DNA from: Lunularia cruciata
Taxonomy: Eukaryota > Streptophyta > Marchantiopsida > Lunulariales > Lunulariaceae
Direction of reading: 5' to 3'
Length of the DNA stretch: 64,000 bases
Assembly: GCA_948567375.1 (NCBI GenBank)
Contig: OX419755.1
Location: 10,731,001 to 10,795,000 of the forward strand
Both the position numbers and the translations under genes were made by a program. Below, one piece after another: positions 12,701-25,100 of this stretch; position 1 is the first letter of the stretch, and every line of letters starts with the position of its first letter. The notes under the pieces were generated by a model. It had not been told where the DNA came from, made no database searches, and was given only the letters and a program-made list of their open reading frames with translations.

Positions 12701-14575
12701 GCAACTTATAACTTTCTGCAGCTGGCTACTCCAAAATTTGTCTTCAGTGTGAAGCAATTACTTGTGGCCCACCGGAATTCGAAACGATTACTCTTCCTAT
12801 CCTTTGTCTGCTGAAAATATTCTTTCTCTTCCTGGACATTCTGGAACTCGAAATTCTCATACCTCTTCGAATGTGCCAACGGCTTCTTCTTGTTTCCGCT
12901 TAAAATTTCGACATTATATTTTCCCCACTTCAATACATGAGAGAAAACCTCTAATTATGGAAAAATTTCTGCGCCATACAGGTTTTCAAGTCAAATGGAA
13001 GTCAAACGTGATGTTGAGATCTCACTGGAGTGGGAAATTTGCGATCGCCAACAATGAACACAAACGATTCAGTTCACAATTCACCTTTGCCACATCATAG
13101 CTGAAAAATAAATTGATGGATAGCTTCATTCTCACATTACAAGAGGAGGTTTTGTCCTTACGATGTTTTGATGGATGGAAAACCTTTCCCTTCTGAACAG
13201 TCAAATCCTCTTCCAGCCAAATCTAAATCACAATCTGACACAATTTTGCAATTACAACAAGCTTGTTAAAATAGTGAATCTCATATGAGACGCAAATGGA
13301 GTTTCCCAGCGGTTTTGAGACGGGAAATTGGATAAGAACGATAGAGCTTATGTGTTTACGACTCCATATACGGGAGATGGACTAAAGATGTCGGTGGACA
13401 CTTTTCATCTTGCCAACGTAAGAGCGTGCGTCCTGTGAAAATGTTCTACGATCGTCCCATCAGAATCGAGCAAACCATAGACCGAAAACAATGTCATAAT
13501 CGCTGGTCCTTCCTTGATGGTGTCCCGGGAATGGCACTGCATGAGACTTGAAACGGTTCATTTTTGGAACTCTGATAGGGTACTCTGCCAATTCATCGTG
13601 TACGACACCGTAGATTTACAGGTGCGATGCATCAACTCGCTGAAGCTTTCAATAAGATTGTAAAGGTCAATCAGCCTTTACTTGTTTATTTGCAAAATTG
13701 CTAACGATCGTGACTGCGCAAAATGTAACTTACAACACTCTAAAGGATTTGTAAACTTAATCATGAAAAAGATCTCGCTGTGTATACTTCACGTTCGAAC
13801 CGAGGCCAATCCTAAAGTGAATAAATTCAGAAGATGGAACTGAGTTTAGAATTCACAGATTGCTGAAAGTTTTGATCGCTTGTATTTTCTTTGATCAGTA
13901 CATGCTGTCTTGAAATGCATTGCAGCGATCCAGGCGGTGATTTGACTACCGTCACCGTAGTCATTAAGATCGGAAGTTAAGTGGATTGGGTGATTCCTAA
14001 TATAGCCAATCTATCCTCTCCGATAAAAATATGCTATGAAAGCAGTGGCCCGTTCATAGACGAGCCTCGAGTTTATGGAGCGAGGCTGGTAGATGAATCG
14101 AGAACACACTGCAAAACTTAAGAATTGAGCGTCTACAAGTAACAGACGACATATCCATATAAATCTGGCGTCTTTCATCAGCTTTCTGATAAGATCTACG
14201 TCGTCCACGGGAACACGAGAAAGGCACGACTAGTTTAAATACTGGACATGATAATTTAAGTGTGTTCAGGTAGTGAGAGTGGACTCCGGTGTCAATCTGT
14301 CGTAGCCTGATCGAACGTAAAGGATGAAGCACCCAAACAATGTCCGAAGATGTATGTACACTACCATCGTTCATGACCTAGATGGTCATACACGGATCGA
14401 AAATGCGATCAGCTTCATGACGTCGCGCAGGTCGTGATGGATTTCCAAGTTCGAGTGTGAATTGCCCACACGCCACGACGTCCACCTTCATTGTGGGAAG
14501 AGACTGAAGCTGCAAAATCAGGTTACATCGCCGAACTTATGTACTTGGATGAAAGATTGGAACAGCACAACTTCA
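9725..14575. other. 4.8-kb stretch with no recognised gene
   Basis: Base composition is more balanced than in the flanking transposon DNA, and scattered open frames of 60-110 codons exist on both strands. None has a family resemblance I can defend or a convincing exon chain. The - strand frame at 12706-12933 (MKWGKYNVEILSGNKK at its start) reads most like protein but was not recognised. The one structural feature noted is the inverted repeat at 11907-11947. Confidence 0.4.
11907..11947. repeat. Inverted repeat with two alternative 3' arms
   Basis: The arm CTTCACTCTACCCTG (11907-11921) is followed by GGTAGAGTGAAG (11921-11932) and then by CAGGGTAGAGTGAAG (11933-11947). The first arm can pair with the middle copy over about 12 bp, or with the last copy over 15 bp. 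Confidence 0.85.
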
Positions 14576-15420
14576 TTACTCTTCAGTCCAAAACGATGAG
14601 CGACTCCAAGTAGCCTGCGCCCGCCTCAGAACCTCTTCGGGTGAGGCCTGACCCCTCACGATGACTTTCTGCTTCTCTTGGTAGCACTCCACAGATGCAA
14701 CACCTGCAGGAAATAGAAAACCACGAGGTCAGGAACAACGAACGCTTCCATTCATCAAACCACATAAAATCAAAATACTTAAAAATACCACTCAAGACAC
14801 ATACGGGGAGGTGCAATATAATACCTCTTAAAGTTTTGAACTTTCTCTGAACTTTCTCCACACAACCTTCGCAACACAGCGGCATCCTCAGCTCCACAAT
14901 TCCCTTCGTTTCCTCCTGAGGCTTCTGCTCTTGAAAGAAATGCACTTGCTGTCCAGTCGCTGAAGGTCTTCTCTGGAACCAATGCCCGTTGCGAGAGCCT
15001 CTCTCCTCTGGGACGAATTCACCATGCCCGTTGTTCTCATCCCTCCTCTCCTGCACATCTGCGAGTTGGGATACAGGGGGTTGTCTCCGCTGACTACGCA
15101 GTCTGCGCTGATTCCAATTGTTGTCAATGTATCCGTACCCGGAATACAATCCACTGCCGTTCCTTTCATCGTTCTTCTCTTCCACATACGCAGGTTGGGC
15201 TGGTGGAGATTTTTTCCTGAGCGCATGAACGTCATCGTACCCCGAATACAATGTAGCAGGATTGTACCCTCGGTAGAAAAGCTGCAGCACGAAACCAAAT
15301 CAGCAAAGCCCTCCAAGTCACTTCAGATCACTCCAAAAATGCAAGACGAATACAATCTCAACATCCACGCTTAAAGACCACTTCCGACGTGATATATACC
15401 TCGTTGGGATTGATCGCCAT
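14576..15420 (-). CDS. HMA-domain heavy-metal-binding protein, 201 aa
   Basis: Three exons: 15420-15400, 15281-14825 and 14703-14576. All introns are GT-AG, and the spliced frame is open from ATG to TAA. The C-terminal part (about residues 135-195) is a heavy-metal-associated domain of the plant HPP/HIPP type. VELRMPLCCEGCVEKV carries the CCxGC metal site (Cys143, Cys144, Cys147), and VASVECYQEKQKVIVRG forms the following strands. Such domains bind Cu, Zn or similar ions and act as metallochaperones. The N-terminal 130 residues are polar and repetitive: LYSGY starts two related blocks (18-51 and 52-94), each ending in NGSG or NNGHG, with a weaker third copy after. The protein ends in FWTEE, so the CaaX isoprenylation box of HIPPs is absent. 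No neighbour points to its role. The domain call is firm; the exact metal and partner are unknown. Confidence 0.88.
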
Positions 15421-15776
15421 CTTTTCTCTCGAAGGAACTTCAGATCAAGTAGCTACGTATATAACGCTTGAATTCACTCCAAGATCTCGTAGGGGCAGTT
15501 GGACAGGATAAGCTGATTCCGATATATGAACGATAAAGATCAATCACTCACGACAGCAAGGGCAACGTTACTACTAAACCTGGTACCAGATTTCTCTTCC
15601 CAAAGGCCCAGATGTCTAGTTTCCAGAGACACTGACAGAATTCGGCAGTTCAAACGAGAGACCTTTCAGCTGAATGACAGAACCGCACTAAAAGTGACAG
15701 GTTTTCAGCTTCCGAGACGCAGAGTGCCAGAACGCTCAACTCGAGATGGGCTGAATAAACAGGTACAGTGAGAAAC

Positions 15777-15784
15777 CTTATATA
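15777..15784 (-). promoter_or_regulatory. Possible TATA box of the HMA gene
   Basis: CTATATAAGG reads on the - strand about 360 bp upstream of the HMA start codon. It is a good TATA match, but no transcript start is known; if used, the leader would be about 330 nt. Confidence 0.4.
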
Positions 15785-18526
15785 GCCGGATTAATAAAAA
15801 GATCAAGACCCGGCGAAGTCAACAAATTACAACGGAGGGCGGTCGTCGGCAAAGCTTGTCCATCAATCAACTTTGCCGAAGCGAAAAGACATGGAGGCCA
15901 GGTGCATACGACCCTCTTCACGAACCTACATGAAGTGGGTCCCTACGTACTGGTAACGTGCTGCTGGTTCATACCCGGAGTCGAACCCCGTACCGATGGA
16001 AGTACGGAAGGACTGACGGACGAACGGAGAGCAGAAACGGGAGGAACTCAGTTGCCCACAGCAGTGTGCTCTCTATTCGTCATGGAAGGCATCCCGTACC
16101 ACGGGCACGAGCTCAAACCGTGGAGCGAGCGCAGAGGCTGTAGCGCTTGCCACTTCATAGGGTTTGCTGCCGTGGCGCGTGTCCCCTGTTGCTCGTATTC
16201 ACCAGGCATCCGCATACCTTTTCCACGCCACGTGGACATTCCACCTTGAAGACCTCCTGTACGAGTTTTATTTAATCCGCCCCCCCAACCCCCCCCCCAC
16301 CTCCTCCTCCGCCCCCCCTCTCTCCCTTCCCCATTCTTTGGGCCACCACACCCCAATGTCCATGACAAAAGAGAGCAACTCCATTAGATTGGAGTTTGTT
16401 TTGGGCTCTAATATCTAGTTTTACGTGACATTGCTCGGGTCATGAAATGACAAGGCGATCTCGGTTTGTCCAAGTTCTCCTCTCAAGGAAAACTGCGACA
16501 CAAAAGAAGATCTTGAGCCTTTTCTGGGGCGTTTATAATTGAGGTTGCGTTCAGATCGTTTCATAGCAGGTTGTTCTTTCTCTACTACTATAAATGTTGA
16601 TATTGTATCTGGATTGAAAGTATTCCATAGGCGGGTCATCGTCGTGAAGTTCATGAGTAGTATGTATCGGATGGATGAAAAGGTTCACCCAGGAGGATCA
16701 CAAATACAAACATGATGAATATGTTTTCTATCTGGATGAAAAGTATTCCACACGCGTATCATAGACAAAAAGTCAATCCAACCACACGTTGAAGCCATCT
16801 TCCCCAAAATGGTGTGAACCTTCTCTTAGAAGATTAGGAGGAAGAGTTGACACAAAGCTGTTGAATCTTCAACGTAGGGTATCAGGTCCCGGGTAATTTT
16901 GAAGATCTTTCTAGAAGTGATTGGATTGATTGTGATCTACTTGCAAGTAGTTCCTCACGAATATTTTCAGCATAATTTGTGAGTGGGGGCATTATCTACA
17001 TCATGGTAGACTTTGAATATGTCATAGTTAATAGTCACTACGATTATGCAGAAAGTATGTCTGGGTCCAAATAGATATCTGTGGACACTTAGATGATGTC
17101 TGACCAAGATCTCTATCCAAGTTTACCAGACAAGGATGCCATCGTCTTCAAGAGGTGTTTCCCACAATCTCGAACAATCCCATGATAGGTTGTGAAATAC
17201 CTAACGGAGAGACGTTAAAGTTCTTTTTAAGGTGATAAACCTGCGGGCTATGGAAAAGGTTAAAATTGAAGTATAATAAGCTGGTCCTGGATGGATCTCA
17301 TCTCTTGATTTATAGGCAGAGGCAAAGATAGGCCAAATTTGTCATTTTCCGTATATGAATCTCCTAGGCTATGTCGAGTCTGCTCTACGGTAGTGGTCCT
17401 CGGCCTGCTTCCTGTCAATCACCTGCTCGTCATTGGGCTGTCGTCTTTCACCTGCAGCAATATTAGCTGCTGCTCAAGGCTGTCCGGCTACCGCTTTACA
17501 GAAATGCTCTGCCGGTGGATTCTTTCGGTGCCTTTGCGAATTGCTTTTGCCGGACACCCATGACTTAGAGGGAGGGGAGCTATCTAGCTGGTCCTGCTCT
17601 TCTGGATACAGAAATCTGTACAAGTGGGGCATTAGCCCTGTCCAGTAAGCAATCGAAATCAAGCTGGCACAGGAAGAACACAAGAGCAGGTGTATAATAC
17701 AGTATCTTAGAAAGAGAAGGGTACAGATTTCCGGACTCTTCTTGTCGATTGTGATTGACGCTCTGAGTATTGATGATGCGGTCAATTCTGGATCTGAGTG
17801 TGTAGGTTTAGTTCAAATTCCCACTGTTGAGGATGAGTATGGTACGATGTAACCATCCCTTTCTGCCGAGGTCCAGCAGGGCCGTGAGAGTGGTCTTGTG
17901 AGGTATCTGTCGTGATCGGTACCGTAACCCAACTAGTCTTTCAACCAGATTGTGATGTCATCTTGGGTACGCAGAAGGTGGACAGTCGTCGGCATTAATT
18001 GCAAAGAGGAATGATCCGTTATGGGTTTTGAGCTGATCATTTGACCGTTCCCGGCGTTTGATGGACAGGTTTAATCTGAATTCACGTCGGCTTGTGGTTG
18101 GATAGGAAATGGCCCTCTTCTCACCGAATTTGCTGCAGTAACTAGTTTAACGTCCTAGATATATGAATATACAGATTGTCTTCAATTACTCGTCGTCATA
18201 AACAGAGATTCGACATCTCTATTCCAGAGAACAGGCTTGTCCCGTTTCGTGAACGCAAATGCCTTCCCTTGCTAGCAGCTGGGAGACATTACGAAGTCAG
18301 ACTAAGACTGTGTCAACCATAAAGATATATTCACGCATAAGCCTCCGACCGATTCAGCTGAGAATAAGATCTCATGTTATCCTTTTACTTCCTTGGTCTC
18401 TAGACAGTTGACGAGAAACGCGTAAGGACAGGTTTGTACAGGAACTCTTCTGATTTGTCAAGAGAAATTATTAAGGTCTACGGCTATCGATAATGAAATA
18501 TTGCGTTGAACGCTTCTTGTTCAGAT
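15785..18526. other. Intergenic, no gene recognised
   Basis: This is the space between the HMA gene and the 3' end of the hydrolase gene. Short open frames overlap on both strands without recognisable domains. It holds a C-rich tract at 16277-16334. Confidence 0.45.
16277..16334 (-). other. C-rich tract, G-quadruplex potential on - strand
   Basis: C runs of 7, 10, 7 and 4 (16280-16286, 16289-16298, 16312-16318, 16329-16332) are separated by short pyrimidine-rich spacers. The - strand therefore has at least four G tracts of three or more. Confidence 0.6.
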
Positions 18527-21500
18527 TTACACAGGGGAAACGGGAGGCAACGCGGGATCCTGCGCCACTCTCTTCAGCTGCGCTTGATTGATAGTTCCTC
18601 GGGTTAAAAATCGGAAGGTTTCCTGATACAAGGTCGCCCAATACTTGTTTTTCATGCCCTGGCTGACCTGCAATTTGAACAGACCAGTTAGCGGGCAGAG
18701 TGTCCCTTGCTGGACGGAGTGAAGCCAATGTGTACCTTTAGATGAAGATTGTACGATTTTCAGAAGCAAGAGGGTGAAGGACTCGACGTCACGAAGTGAG
18801 GAAAGAATGTACATACCTCCACGGGGTCTACCATGGGATGAGGGACTTTCATCTCAGCGGTATACATTCCTTCCAAATGAGGAGCTCCATTCCGGCCTGC
18901 AGTAATGAACCTCGTCAACATTTGAAAAACTTGGACCAGTCGAGCTTATACAAGACGAGATAGCGAACAATAAGACCGTTGTAAGATCCGACCCCAAAGG
19001 TGGTGGATCAATTCAAAAGCTTTCAACTTTATCAGGTGAGAATCAGAACATAGAGGCGGCAGAGAGGGTTTGGAATAGGACGAGGTGTAGGATTTGGAGT
19101 AAATCTCTTTACCTGCGTAAGAATTTAGTTCAGAAGTGAACTTTTTATTCGTAGGTATGTCAGCTGAGTCGTCGTTCTCAGTGAGCATCAGGAAGGTGGG
19201 CACTGAAGAGATTTCTTTAGTTTCCCTCAACACATGGTTCCCGAATACATCAGTAGCAGCAAAGCAGCCGACAGTGAATTGCAAGTTGGGATCCCATCCA
19301 GACGATTTCACGTCCAAGGGGCCGGCGATCAGTGTGGCTTGTCTCTGTACTTCCCCTACTTGCTGTACACGAATAAGTGAGGAATGGAATACAGTAGGTC
19401 TGCGATCGGACTAACAGTTTAAAGAAACTTACAATAACCCAAGAAGCTGATGAGCAATATCACGAAGGCTAGCTGAAAGAAAAGTGATTTACTTACGATC
19501 CACATCTTGGGACATAAATTCTGACTTAACTAGTTTATAGACTAATTTAGATGAGGCAACAAGCTTGCAACACTGAGATTTTCAAGCTTATGCTTCTGGG
19601 TTCTCCAATACATTGAGGTTCATCCAAAGTGAATGGCTACTACAAGGCGTTAAAAACCAGTCGGAGGTTATTACAAGCGACAATTAGAAAACAACTTCAC
19701 GAGAACTCCTGAACTACTAGCCTCATGACCTGCTAGAGATCCAGTACCTTCAGAAGTGGCGCGTAAGCTACAGCCTTAGCAATCTTGTCTGGGCGATGGG
19801 AAGCCAGGCCTAAAGCCACTGCTCCTCCAACGGACAGTCCAATACTGAAAGCAGGACCAGGGAGTGCTTCACATTCCTTGAGGCGAGCTTCGGCATCCTC
19901 CACATACTTCAAGTGAGTTGACTCGTAATATCTATTATCAAATTCGAAAAATGAGGAAATTGAGAATTGAATATGTAGACATGAAGTTGAAATGAAAGGG
20001 GAAAACCCAGATGCCAAATGCCACGAGGTATTTTGTGGTCCGAGGTACCACCCACTTTTCGAATGCGTCCGTGTAATCTCCGTCATTGATCGCAGCAACT
20101 ATGTCGTCCATATCTGGTGACAAAGCATCTATTCTGGCGAGTACGAAATTTAACTGCACAATGTCACAACAAATAGGCACATTAAGCCTGATTGTATAAC
20201 TTTCCCTGAATATAAATGACATCAGAGCCTGGACGTGCAGGCCGCAACATCGGTGAAATTCGGCAGCTGAGTCTAGCTTCGGACCTGCTCCTGAGTAACA
20301 TTCTTTATGCTTCCAAGCTGATCGATGGCCCCCTTCAAAACTGGATCTTTTAAGAATCGTTCTCGGATGGGGCCCTTCCACTGCGGCTTGAGATCGACCT
20401 AGATGAAAAAAAATGACACCAGATTTAGAGACGTTTGAGAGTACAGAGCGGTTCAAGCGTCGGCACACGATCCACAAAACTAGAATTACCGATGGATTGT
20501 AATTCAGTCCATTGTTAGCAATCATGATCAGAGCCACGAACTACTTGTTCAATAGCAAGGAGCTCGAGGCATTTTCATCAACTCACAAACACTAAAAATA
20601 TGTCTTCATTTTTCAGCATATATAATGTATCAGCAGGGATGAAACTTCACAGGTCATAATGGGAAGCTTCAGTACATCAGAAAAATATACAATTGCACAT
20701 CGAGGCAATGAAAGGAAATACAATTGTTGGAAATTTCTATGTGAGTGGAAACTGTTTAACCGGATGAGGCTAACACAAGTGGTAAAAGATTTTAACATCT
20801 TCCGACAGGGCGAGGAATGACAGATTCGGGGGTCTTGAAACTATGTAAATTCTGCAAACAAAATAGTATAAATTTCTGCATTCCAAAATTGGGAATATAA
20901 TGAAAACCTCCACACGAACAGATATCAATACATAGGTCGACAACGGAACTGCAGCTGAATGTGACACTGTTTATGCGGAAATACTGTAATGTCCTGACTC
21001 CTAAGGGTCAAGATAGAGTTAGGTCGATAGCCATACCTGAGGCCAGTTCTTGTCAGGATTGACAAGATAGTGGTTGGAAATGCAAGGCTGGTATATATTG
21101 AAACCGTTGTCGAATAAGTACTGTGCAAGCCGCCACATCTGATCGGGTTTGGCTGAAAAGCCATGGAAAAAGAGAACTGTTCCGTATACTGACTCTCCCG
21201 GTTTGTGCAAAAGATAGTATGGGTACGCTCCATTTCTCCTCTCCGGATGAGTTTCCACAGTTCTGATAAACCCGTCAAAAGTCGATTTCGCCTGTAGCGA
21301 CAAGCATGGGATTAATCAACATGTGCACTCACCCCTTCAAGTAATGTTCTAAACTTCAGTTAGTTTGACCATGGCTAAACTGCCTCGACGTCTCTGGTAG
21401 CAAGAAAGAACATGAGCTTGATGTACACGATCTAGAGCAAGTGTACGCTATGTAGCTAGTCAGTCAGAGAAAACGTCCATCTGAAAAGAGTACTAGCAAA

Positions 21501-22188
21501 TGTACGGAGATTCATTGCCTTCAGGTTCAAGGGCCCGCGAGCTTGCTCGCATCAATGGAGTGCCTTTGAAACAAAACTTCTCTGCAACTGTAACTATAAC
21601 TAAACAGACGTCATGTCTAACCCCACGAGCGAATCTCAACTCTATGCTATAATCAGTTTCGTGCTGCTCGGAACAGGTTCGCCGTATATTACTAGTAACT
21701 AGGAGAAGTCCTTGCATCATGGCTAGTTTGAAAGGCTGGAATCAAGTATCACAGTGCACGAAGAATTTACGTTAGACATTGTTGAGATGATCAAGCAAGT
21801 CGTATTATACCTTGTTTACTTGGTCTCGAGTGAGAACATACTTCCGCTCGAGTTCCAGAGGATTCATGACTCGGGTTCCTAGTCCAGCCATAGCGATTAC
21901 GCGGGGCACCGATTGCGAATTCGGTGCTTTCGCGTTAGCAGGAGGTGGAAGGGATGCACACCCTTTGAGGAAGTGGCACTGATGCACTCCCAGACCTTCA
22001 TACCCACCGGCAATCCATGACTTGCGGCTATTTTTAGAGACAAAGAACTGTGACGATATCTCTTTGATTGCTCCCTGTGGCACTGTCAGCATCCTCGCAT
22101 TGATGACTTTATCACCTCTCGCCCCATTCTTTCGCTGGGACAAATCTAGATGATGCAGCAAAACACTCCCACTGGATATTGCACTCAT
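18527..22188 (-). CDS. Alpha/beta hydrolase, 506 aa, possibly plastid-targeted
   Basis: Eight exons: 22188-21811, 21291-21037, 20398-20285, 20153-20025, 19921-19748, 19362-19113, 18896-18817 and 18667-18527. They splice to one open frame of 506 codons plus stop. The alpha/beta hydrolase fold is shown by an oxyanion-type FFHGF (His169), the nucleophile elbow GLSVGG (Ser322), a candidate acid in LTENDD (Asp414/415) and a candidate His440 in GRNGAPH. The order and spacing fit a serine hydrolase or esterase; the substrate is unknown. The first 80 or so residues are rich in Ser, Arg and Lys with few acidic residues, which suggests an organelle, perhaps plastid, targeting peptide. The join between exons 4 and 5 is the weakest point: the in-phase choice uses donor CTC|GTGG and acceptor ACGAG|TCA, but a different junction is possible. 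Confidence 0.82.
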
Positions 22189-25100
22189 TGTGCCTTAACC
22201 CACCCACAGCAGAACTCTATAGCCGTGGTTGATCAGGCCTTCTCGGCAGTTTCCTCTTATCAACTTCTCCTTCACCACGCTGTCGATTAGTTGGCTCAAA
22301 CAAAACTCGGAAAGAGCTGGCTGAGCTCACAGATTCAGGTGCGAGTGAATGGTTGAAGGACCTTCTGTTTCTCCACCCGTCGTAACACAAGATATGAGAT
22401 CCGTACTATAGTACCTGCTCACTCAGCTCAAAATCAGGGCTCTGAGCTTAGTCCGTTGATCGTCTGAGCTTCCCGTGAATGAAATACATCCTGAGCCGGG
22501 AGATATATGAGATTTTTGGGAGTACTGGAGACCAGTTTGGTGTGGTAGGGTCCAAATCAAGGCTTGGAGTAAATTCCGGGATTCGGAGAGTAGATCTCAA
22601 TAAGTTTGCCGTCAGGAGTAGGATGCCAATTAGCACGTGGAAGAATTCTGGGTAGGATAAAACTGAAGAATAGATCGAAATGTCCCATCTATTGCGCGGT
22701 TGTACATGTCTGCTGTAAGTTCTCACCAGGTCTGAGAACGATCAATAAAACTTTGCACCACCAGTCCTGCCCGATTGAGAAGGCTTGAGCTAGATATTCC
22801 TGATTCAGAATTTCTTCAGTTCTTCTCAAGCATACCATTGGGCACTTTCACTACTAGTACCCGAGCCAATCTTGGCCACTGGTGTAGGAGTTGGACGCTC
22901 ATGCTCACATGGACCCAGGTTGGTCATTTGAATGGCCCAACATGCAAGACCAATTCCTGATCATTGAAACTTTTTTGTCCAATAAAGACGGTGTAAGAGT
23001 GTTGTCGGGTCTTTTATCCGTCCCATGGCCACTCCACTGCCGTTGCAGGAATGAGGAGACATTCAGGTCCGAATAAATAAAGGGGCTCCAATGTAACCTT
23101 GGCTTGTAAGAAAGCATGTCTATTATAACCTCAGTTACGGTATCCAATATGTACCACCATCTTCATATTATTTCGAGTCTCGGAAATGACGGCATCATTC
23201 AGACAAATAAATAGTTGATAACAAAGTAGCAAACATTTATTGAATTTCAGTGGTAGAGAGCAATACACATTGAGACTCCACACCTCGAATTTTTGTTTCC
23301 TTGCATCGGGCTTCGGGATTGGACAAAGAAACTTGGAGGATAGGTCAAAGGGTTTTAATCTGTCGCCGATTTTTAAACTTTCGAGTTACCCATAGCATCG
23401 ATGATTTTTCTTTGGATCCTTATCAATTTTTTTCCCTCCGACGTGATGTCACTTTCGGACAGGAAAACATGATTCTCATGGCGATACTTAGGACCTCATT
23501 ACGATCCTTTTGAAAACTATCTCATTGACAAGCAAAAATTTGTTCAACCAGACGTGTAATTCAACAACTGAAAAGCCTGGAAGAAGTATGCATGTTACAA
23601 CTTGTGCTCGCATTGACCATCGAGTGCTTAATCATAACACACTCAAGATTAACTGGATCTGAATAAGTTGTTAACTTGTATCCTCGAAGGAATATTCTGG
23701 GACTGATATTCCCTTTACGAAGTGAATCTAAGGACAAAAGAAAAATGGAGTCGCTGAATCGAATCCAGTACATTGACTCGTCTGGACAAAAGCAATTATC
23801 CCTAAATCTATGCAGTTTCTATTAACCTTCTCCTATTTGGAACCTGAACACTAAGACGCGTAAAATTTGCTTATGACATCTGGTCTGGTTCAAAGTTGAT
23901 ATTTGAACTGCCACCTAAACGAAAACCTCCAGGATTCTGCTGCAGCTTTGTGGAGACGTCTCTCAAATGTTAGAAGGGACTCAGATAGTCTCATAACTGA
24001 ACATTGTGCCTCTGCCTTCAACTCGGTGGAAGATGGTAACTTAGACTGCTTCTTAAGATTTAGCACAATAAACCCAAGTTCAAGGCTAAATCCTTCCAAG
24101 CTCATCGGTGCTTGGCAGATCAGAACTTGGCAGCACATGGCAGCCGTTCGATATGGAAGTTGCAATCTAAACGATGAAGAGAGTGGAACAGATTCTCCAC
24201 AGCCACGGATTGCCTTGTTACGCTTCCCTTCCATTTTGCCTTGATTCTATAATGATCACATGACCCTCGGGGGATACCTGTGGACCTTGACGTCCACTGA
24301 CAAATTTCACGCGAGCCCCTACGCGTTCACCTTCAGAAGGTAAATTATATTTATAGTTATCTAGAGAAGAAAGACCAATGACAACATCATGCAAGCAAAG
24401 AGTCTATCACAACAGGGAAGAGGCAGCTTTACCGCTGATGCGATTGCTCGGTCTCCGATGACTTCAAGAGACCGGGATCAACCAAGCATGGGGACATGCT
24501 TTTTTCGTGGTCGTCCTGGTAGTAATGGTCGATCCAGAACATTCATCAGGACACCTGGAGTATCCTGTTGCGGTATAGGATCAGCAATGAGATTCGATGC
24601 CCAAATTCTCTTCGGCCAACACAATATTAACTACGCCGACTACATTACATGGCCAGTCAGTAGAATTAGAGATCAGAACAGACTAAACAGCGAGATCCAA
24701 CCCAACAAAGGTGTCAACAACAGCCCACAAATCTACTTCGGTTCTTCTGATGAGTCGAAATCGAAAAGATGCCTGCAGTAGGCTGGGATTTTGTTGTTCA
24801 CAGTTTGGAATTGCTTGCCTCTGCACGTAAAGTTCGTATCAGTTGGCAATATCCACTGCTGGCTTTCAGCTCGAACTCTGAAAACCGATATCCTTCTGTG
24901 CAACGTTGCAAGGTCAAGATTGATATGGAATCCACTTTGTAGCGTCATTCCGAATTTATTTATTCAAGTCATGTACGTTACGTCCTCATCCCTCATAAAA
25001 ATAAATAGCGAACAACTATAGATTCAATCTTGGTAAAATGGTAAAATGAACTGATATACATTATGAATTCAACTTCTCGAATTTTGTTTGTTTTGATTAG

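Noticed and set aside
12706-13204. Protein-like frames on both strands around 12.7-13.2 kb
   Set aside because: Neither strand gives a recognised family or a splice chain. A faint DUF72-like wording on the + strand was too short to support.
13940-13990. Short resemblance to 5S rRNA (CGGAAGTTAAGTG...GGGTGATTCCT)
   Set aside because: Only about 35 bases resemble the internal region; the rest of the 120-nt gene is absent and pairing could not be built.
15960-16000. tRNA-like T-arm on the - strand (GGGGTTCGACTCC)
   Set aside because: The stem does not pair and no anticodon or D arm could be fitted. Similar GTTCGA hits at 11828 and 13792 also fail.
16606-16760. Possible 123-bp repeat around TATCTGGAT(T/G)(A/G)AAAGTATTCCA
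   Set aside because: Only about 30 bases match between the two copies; too weak to call a repeat.
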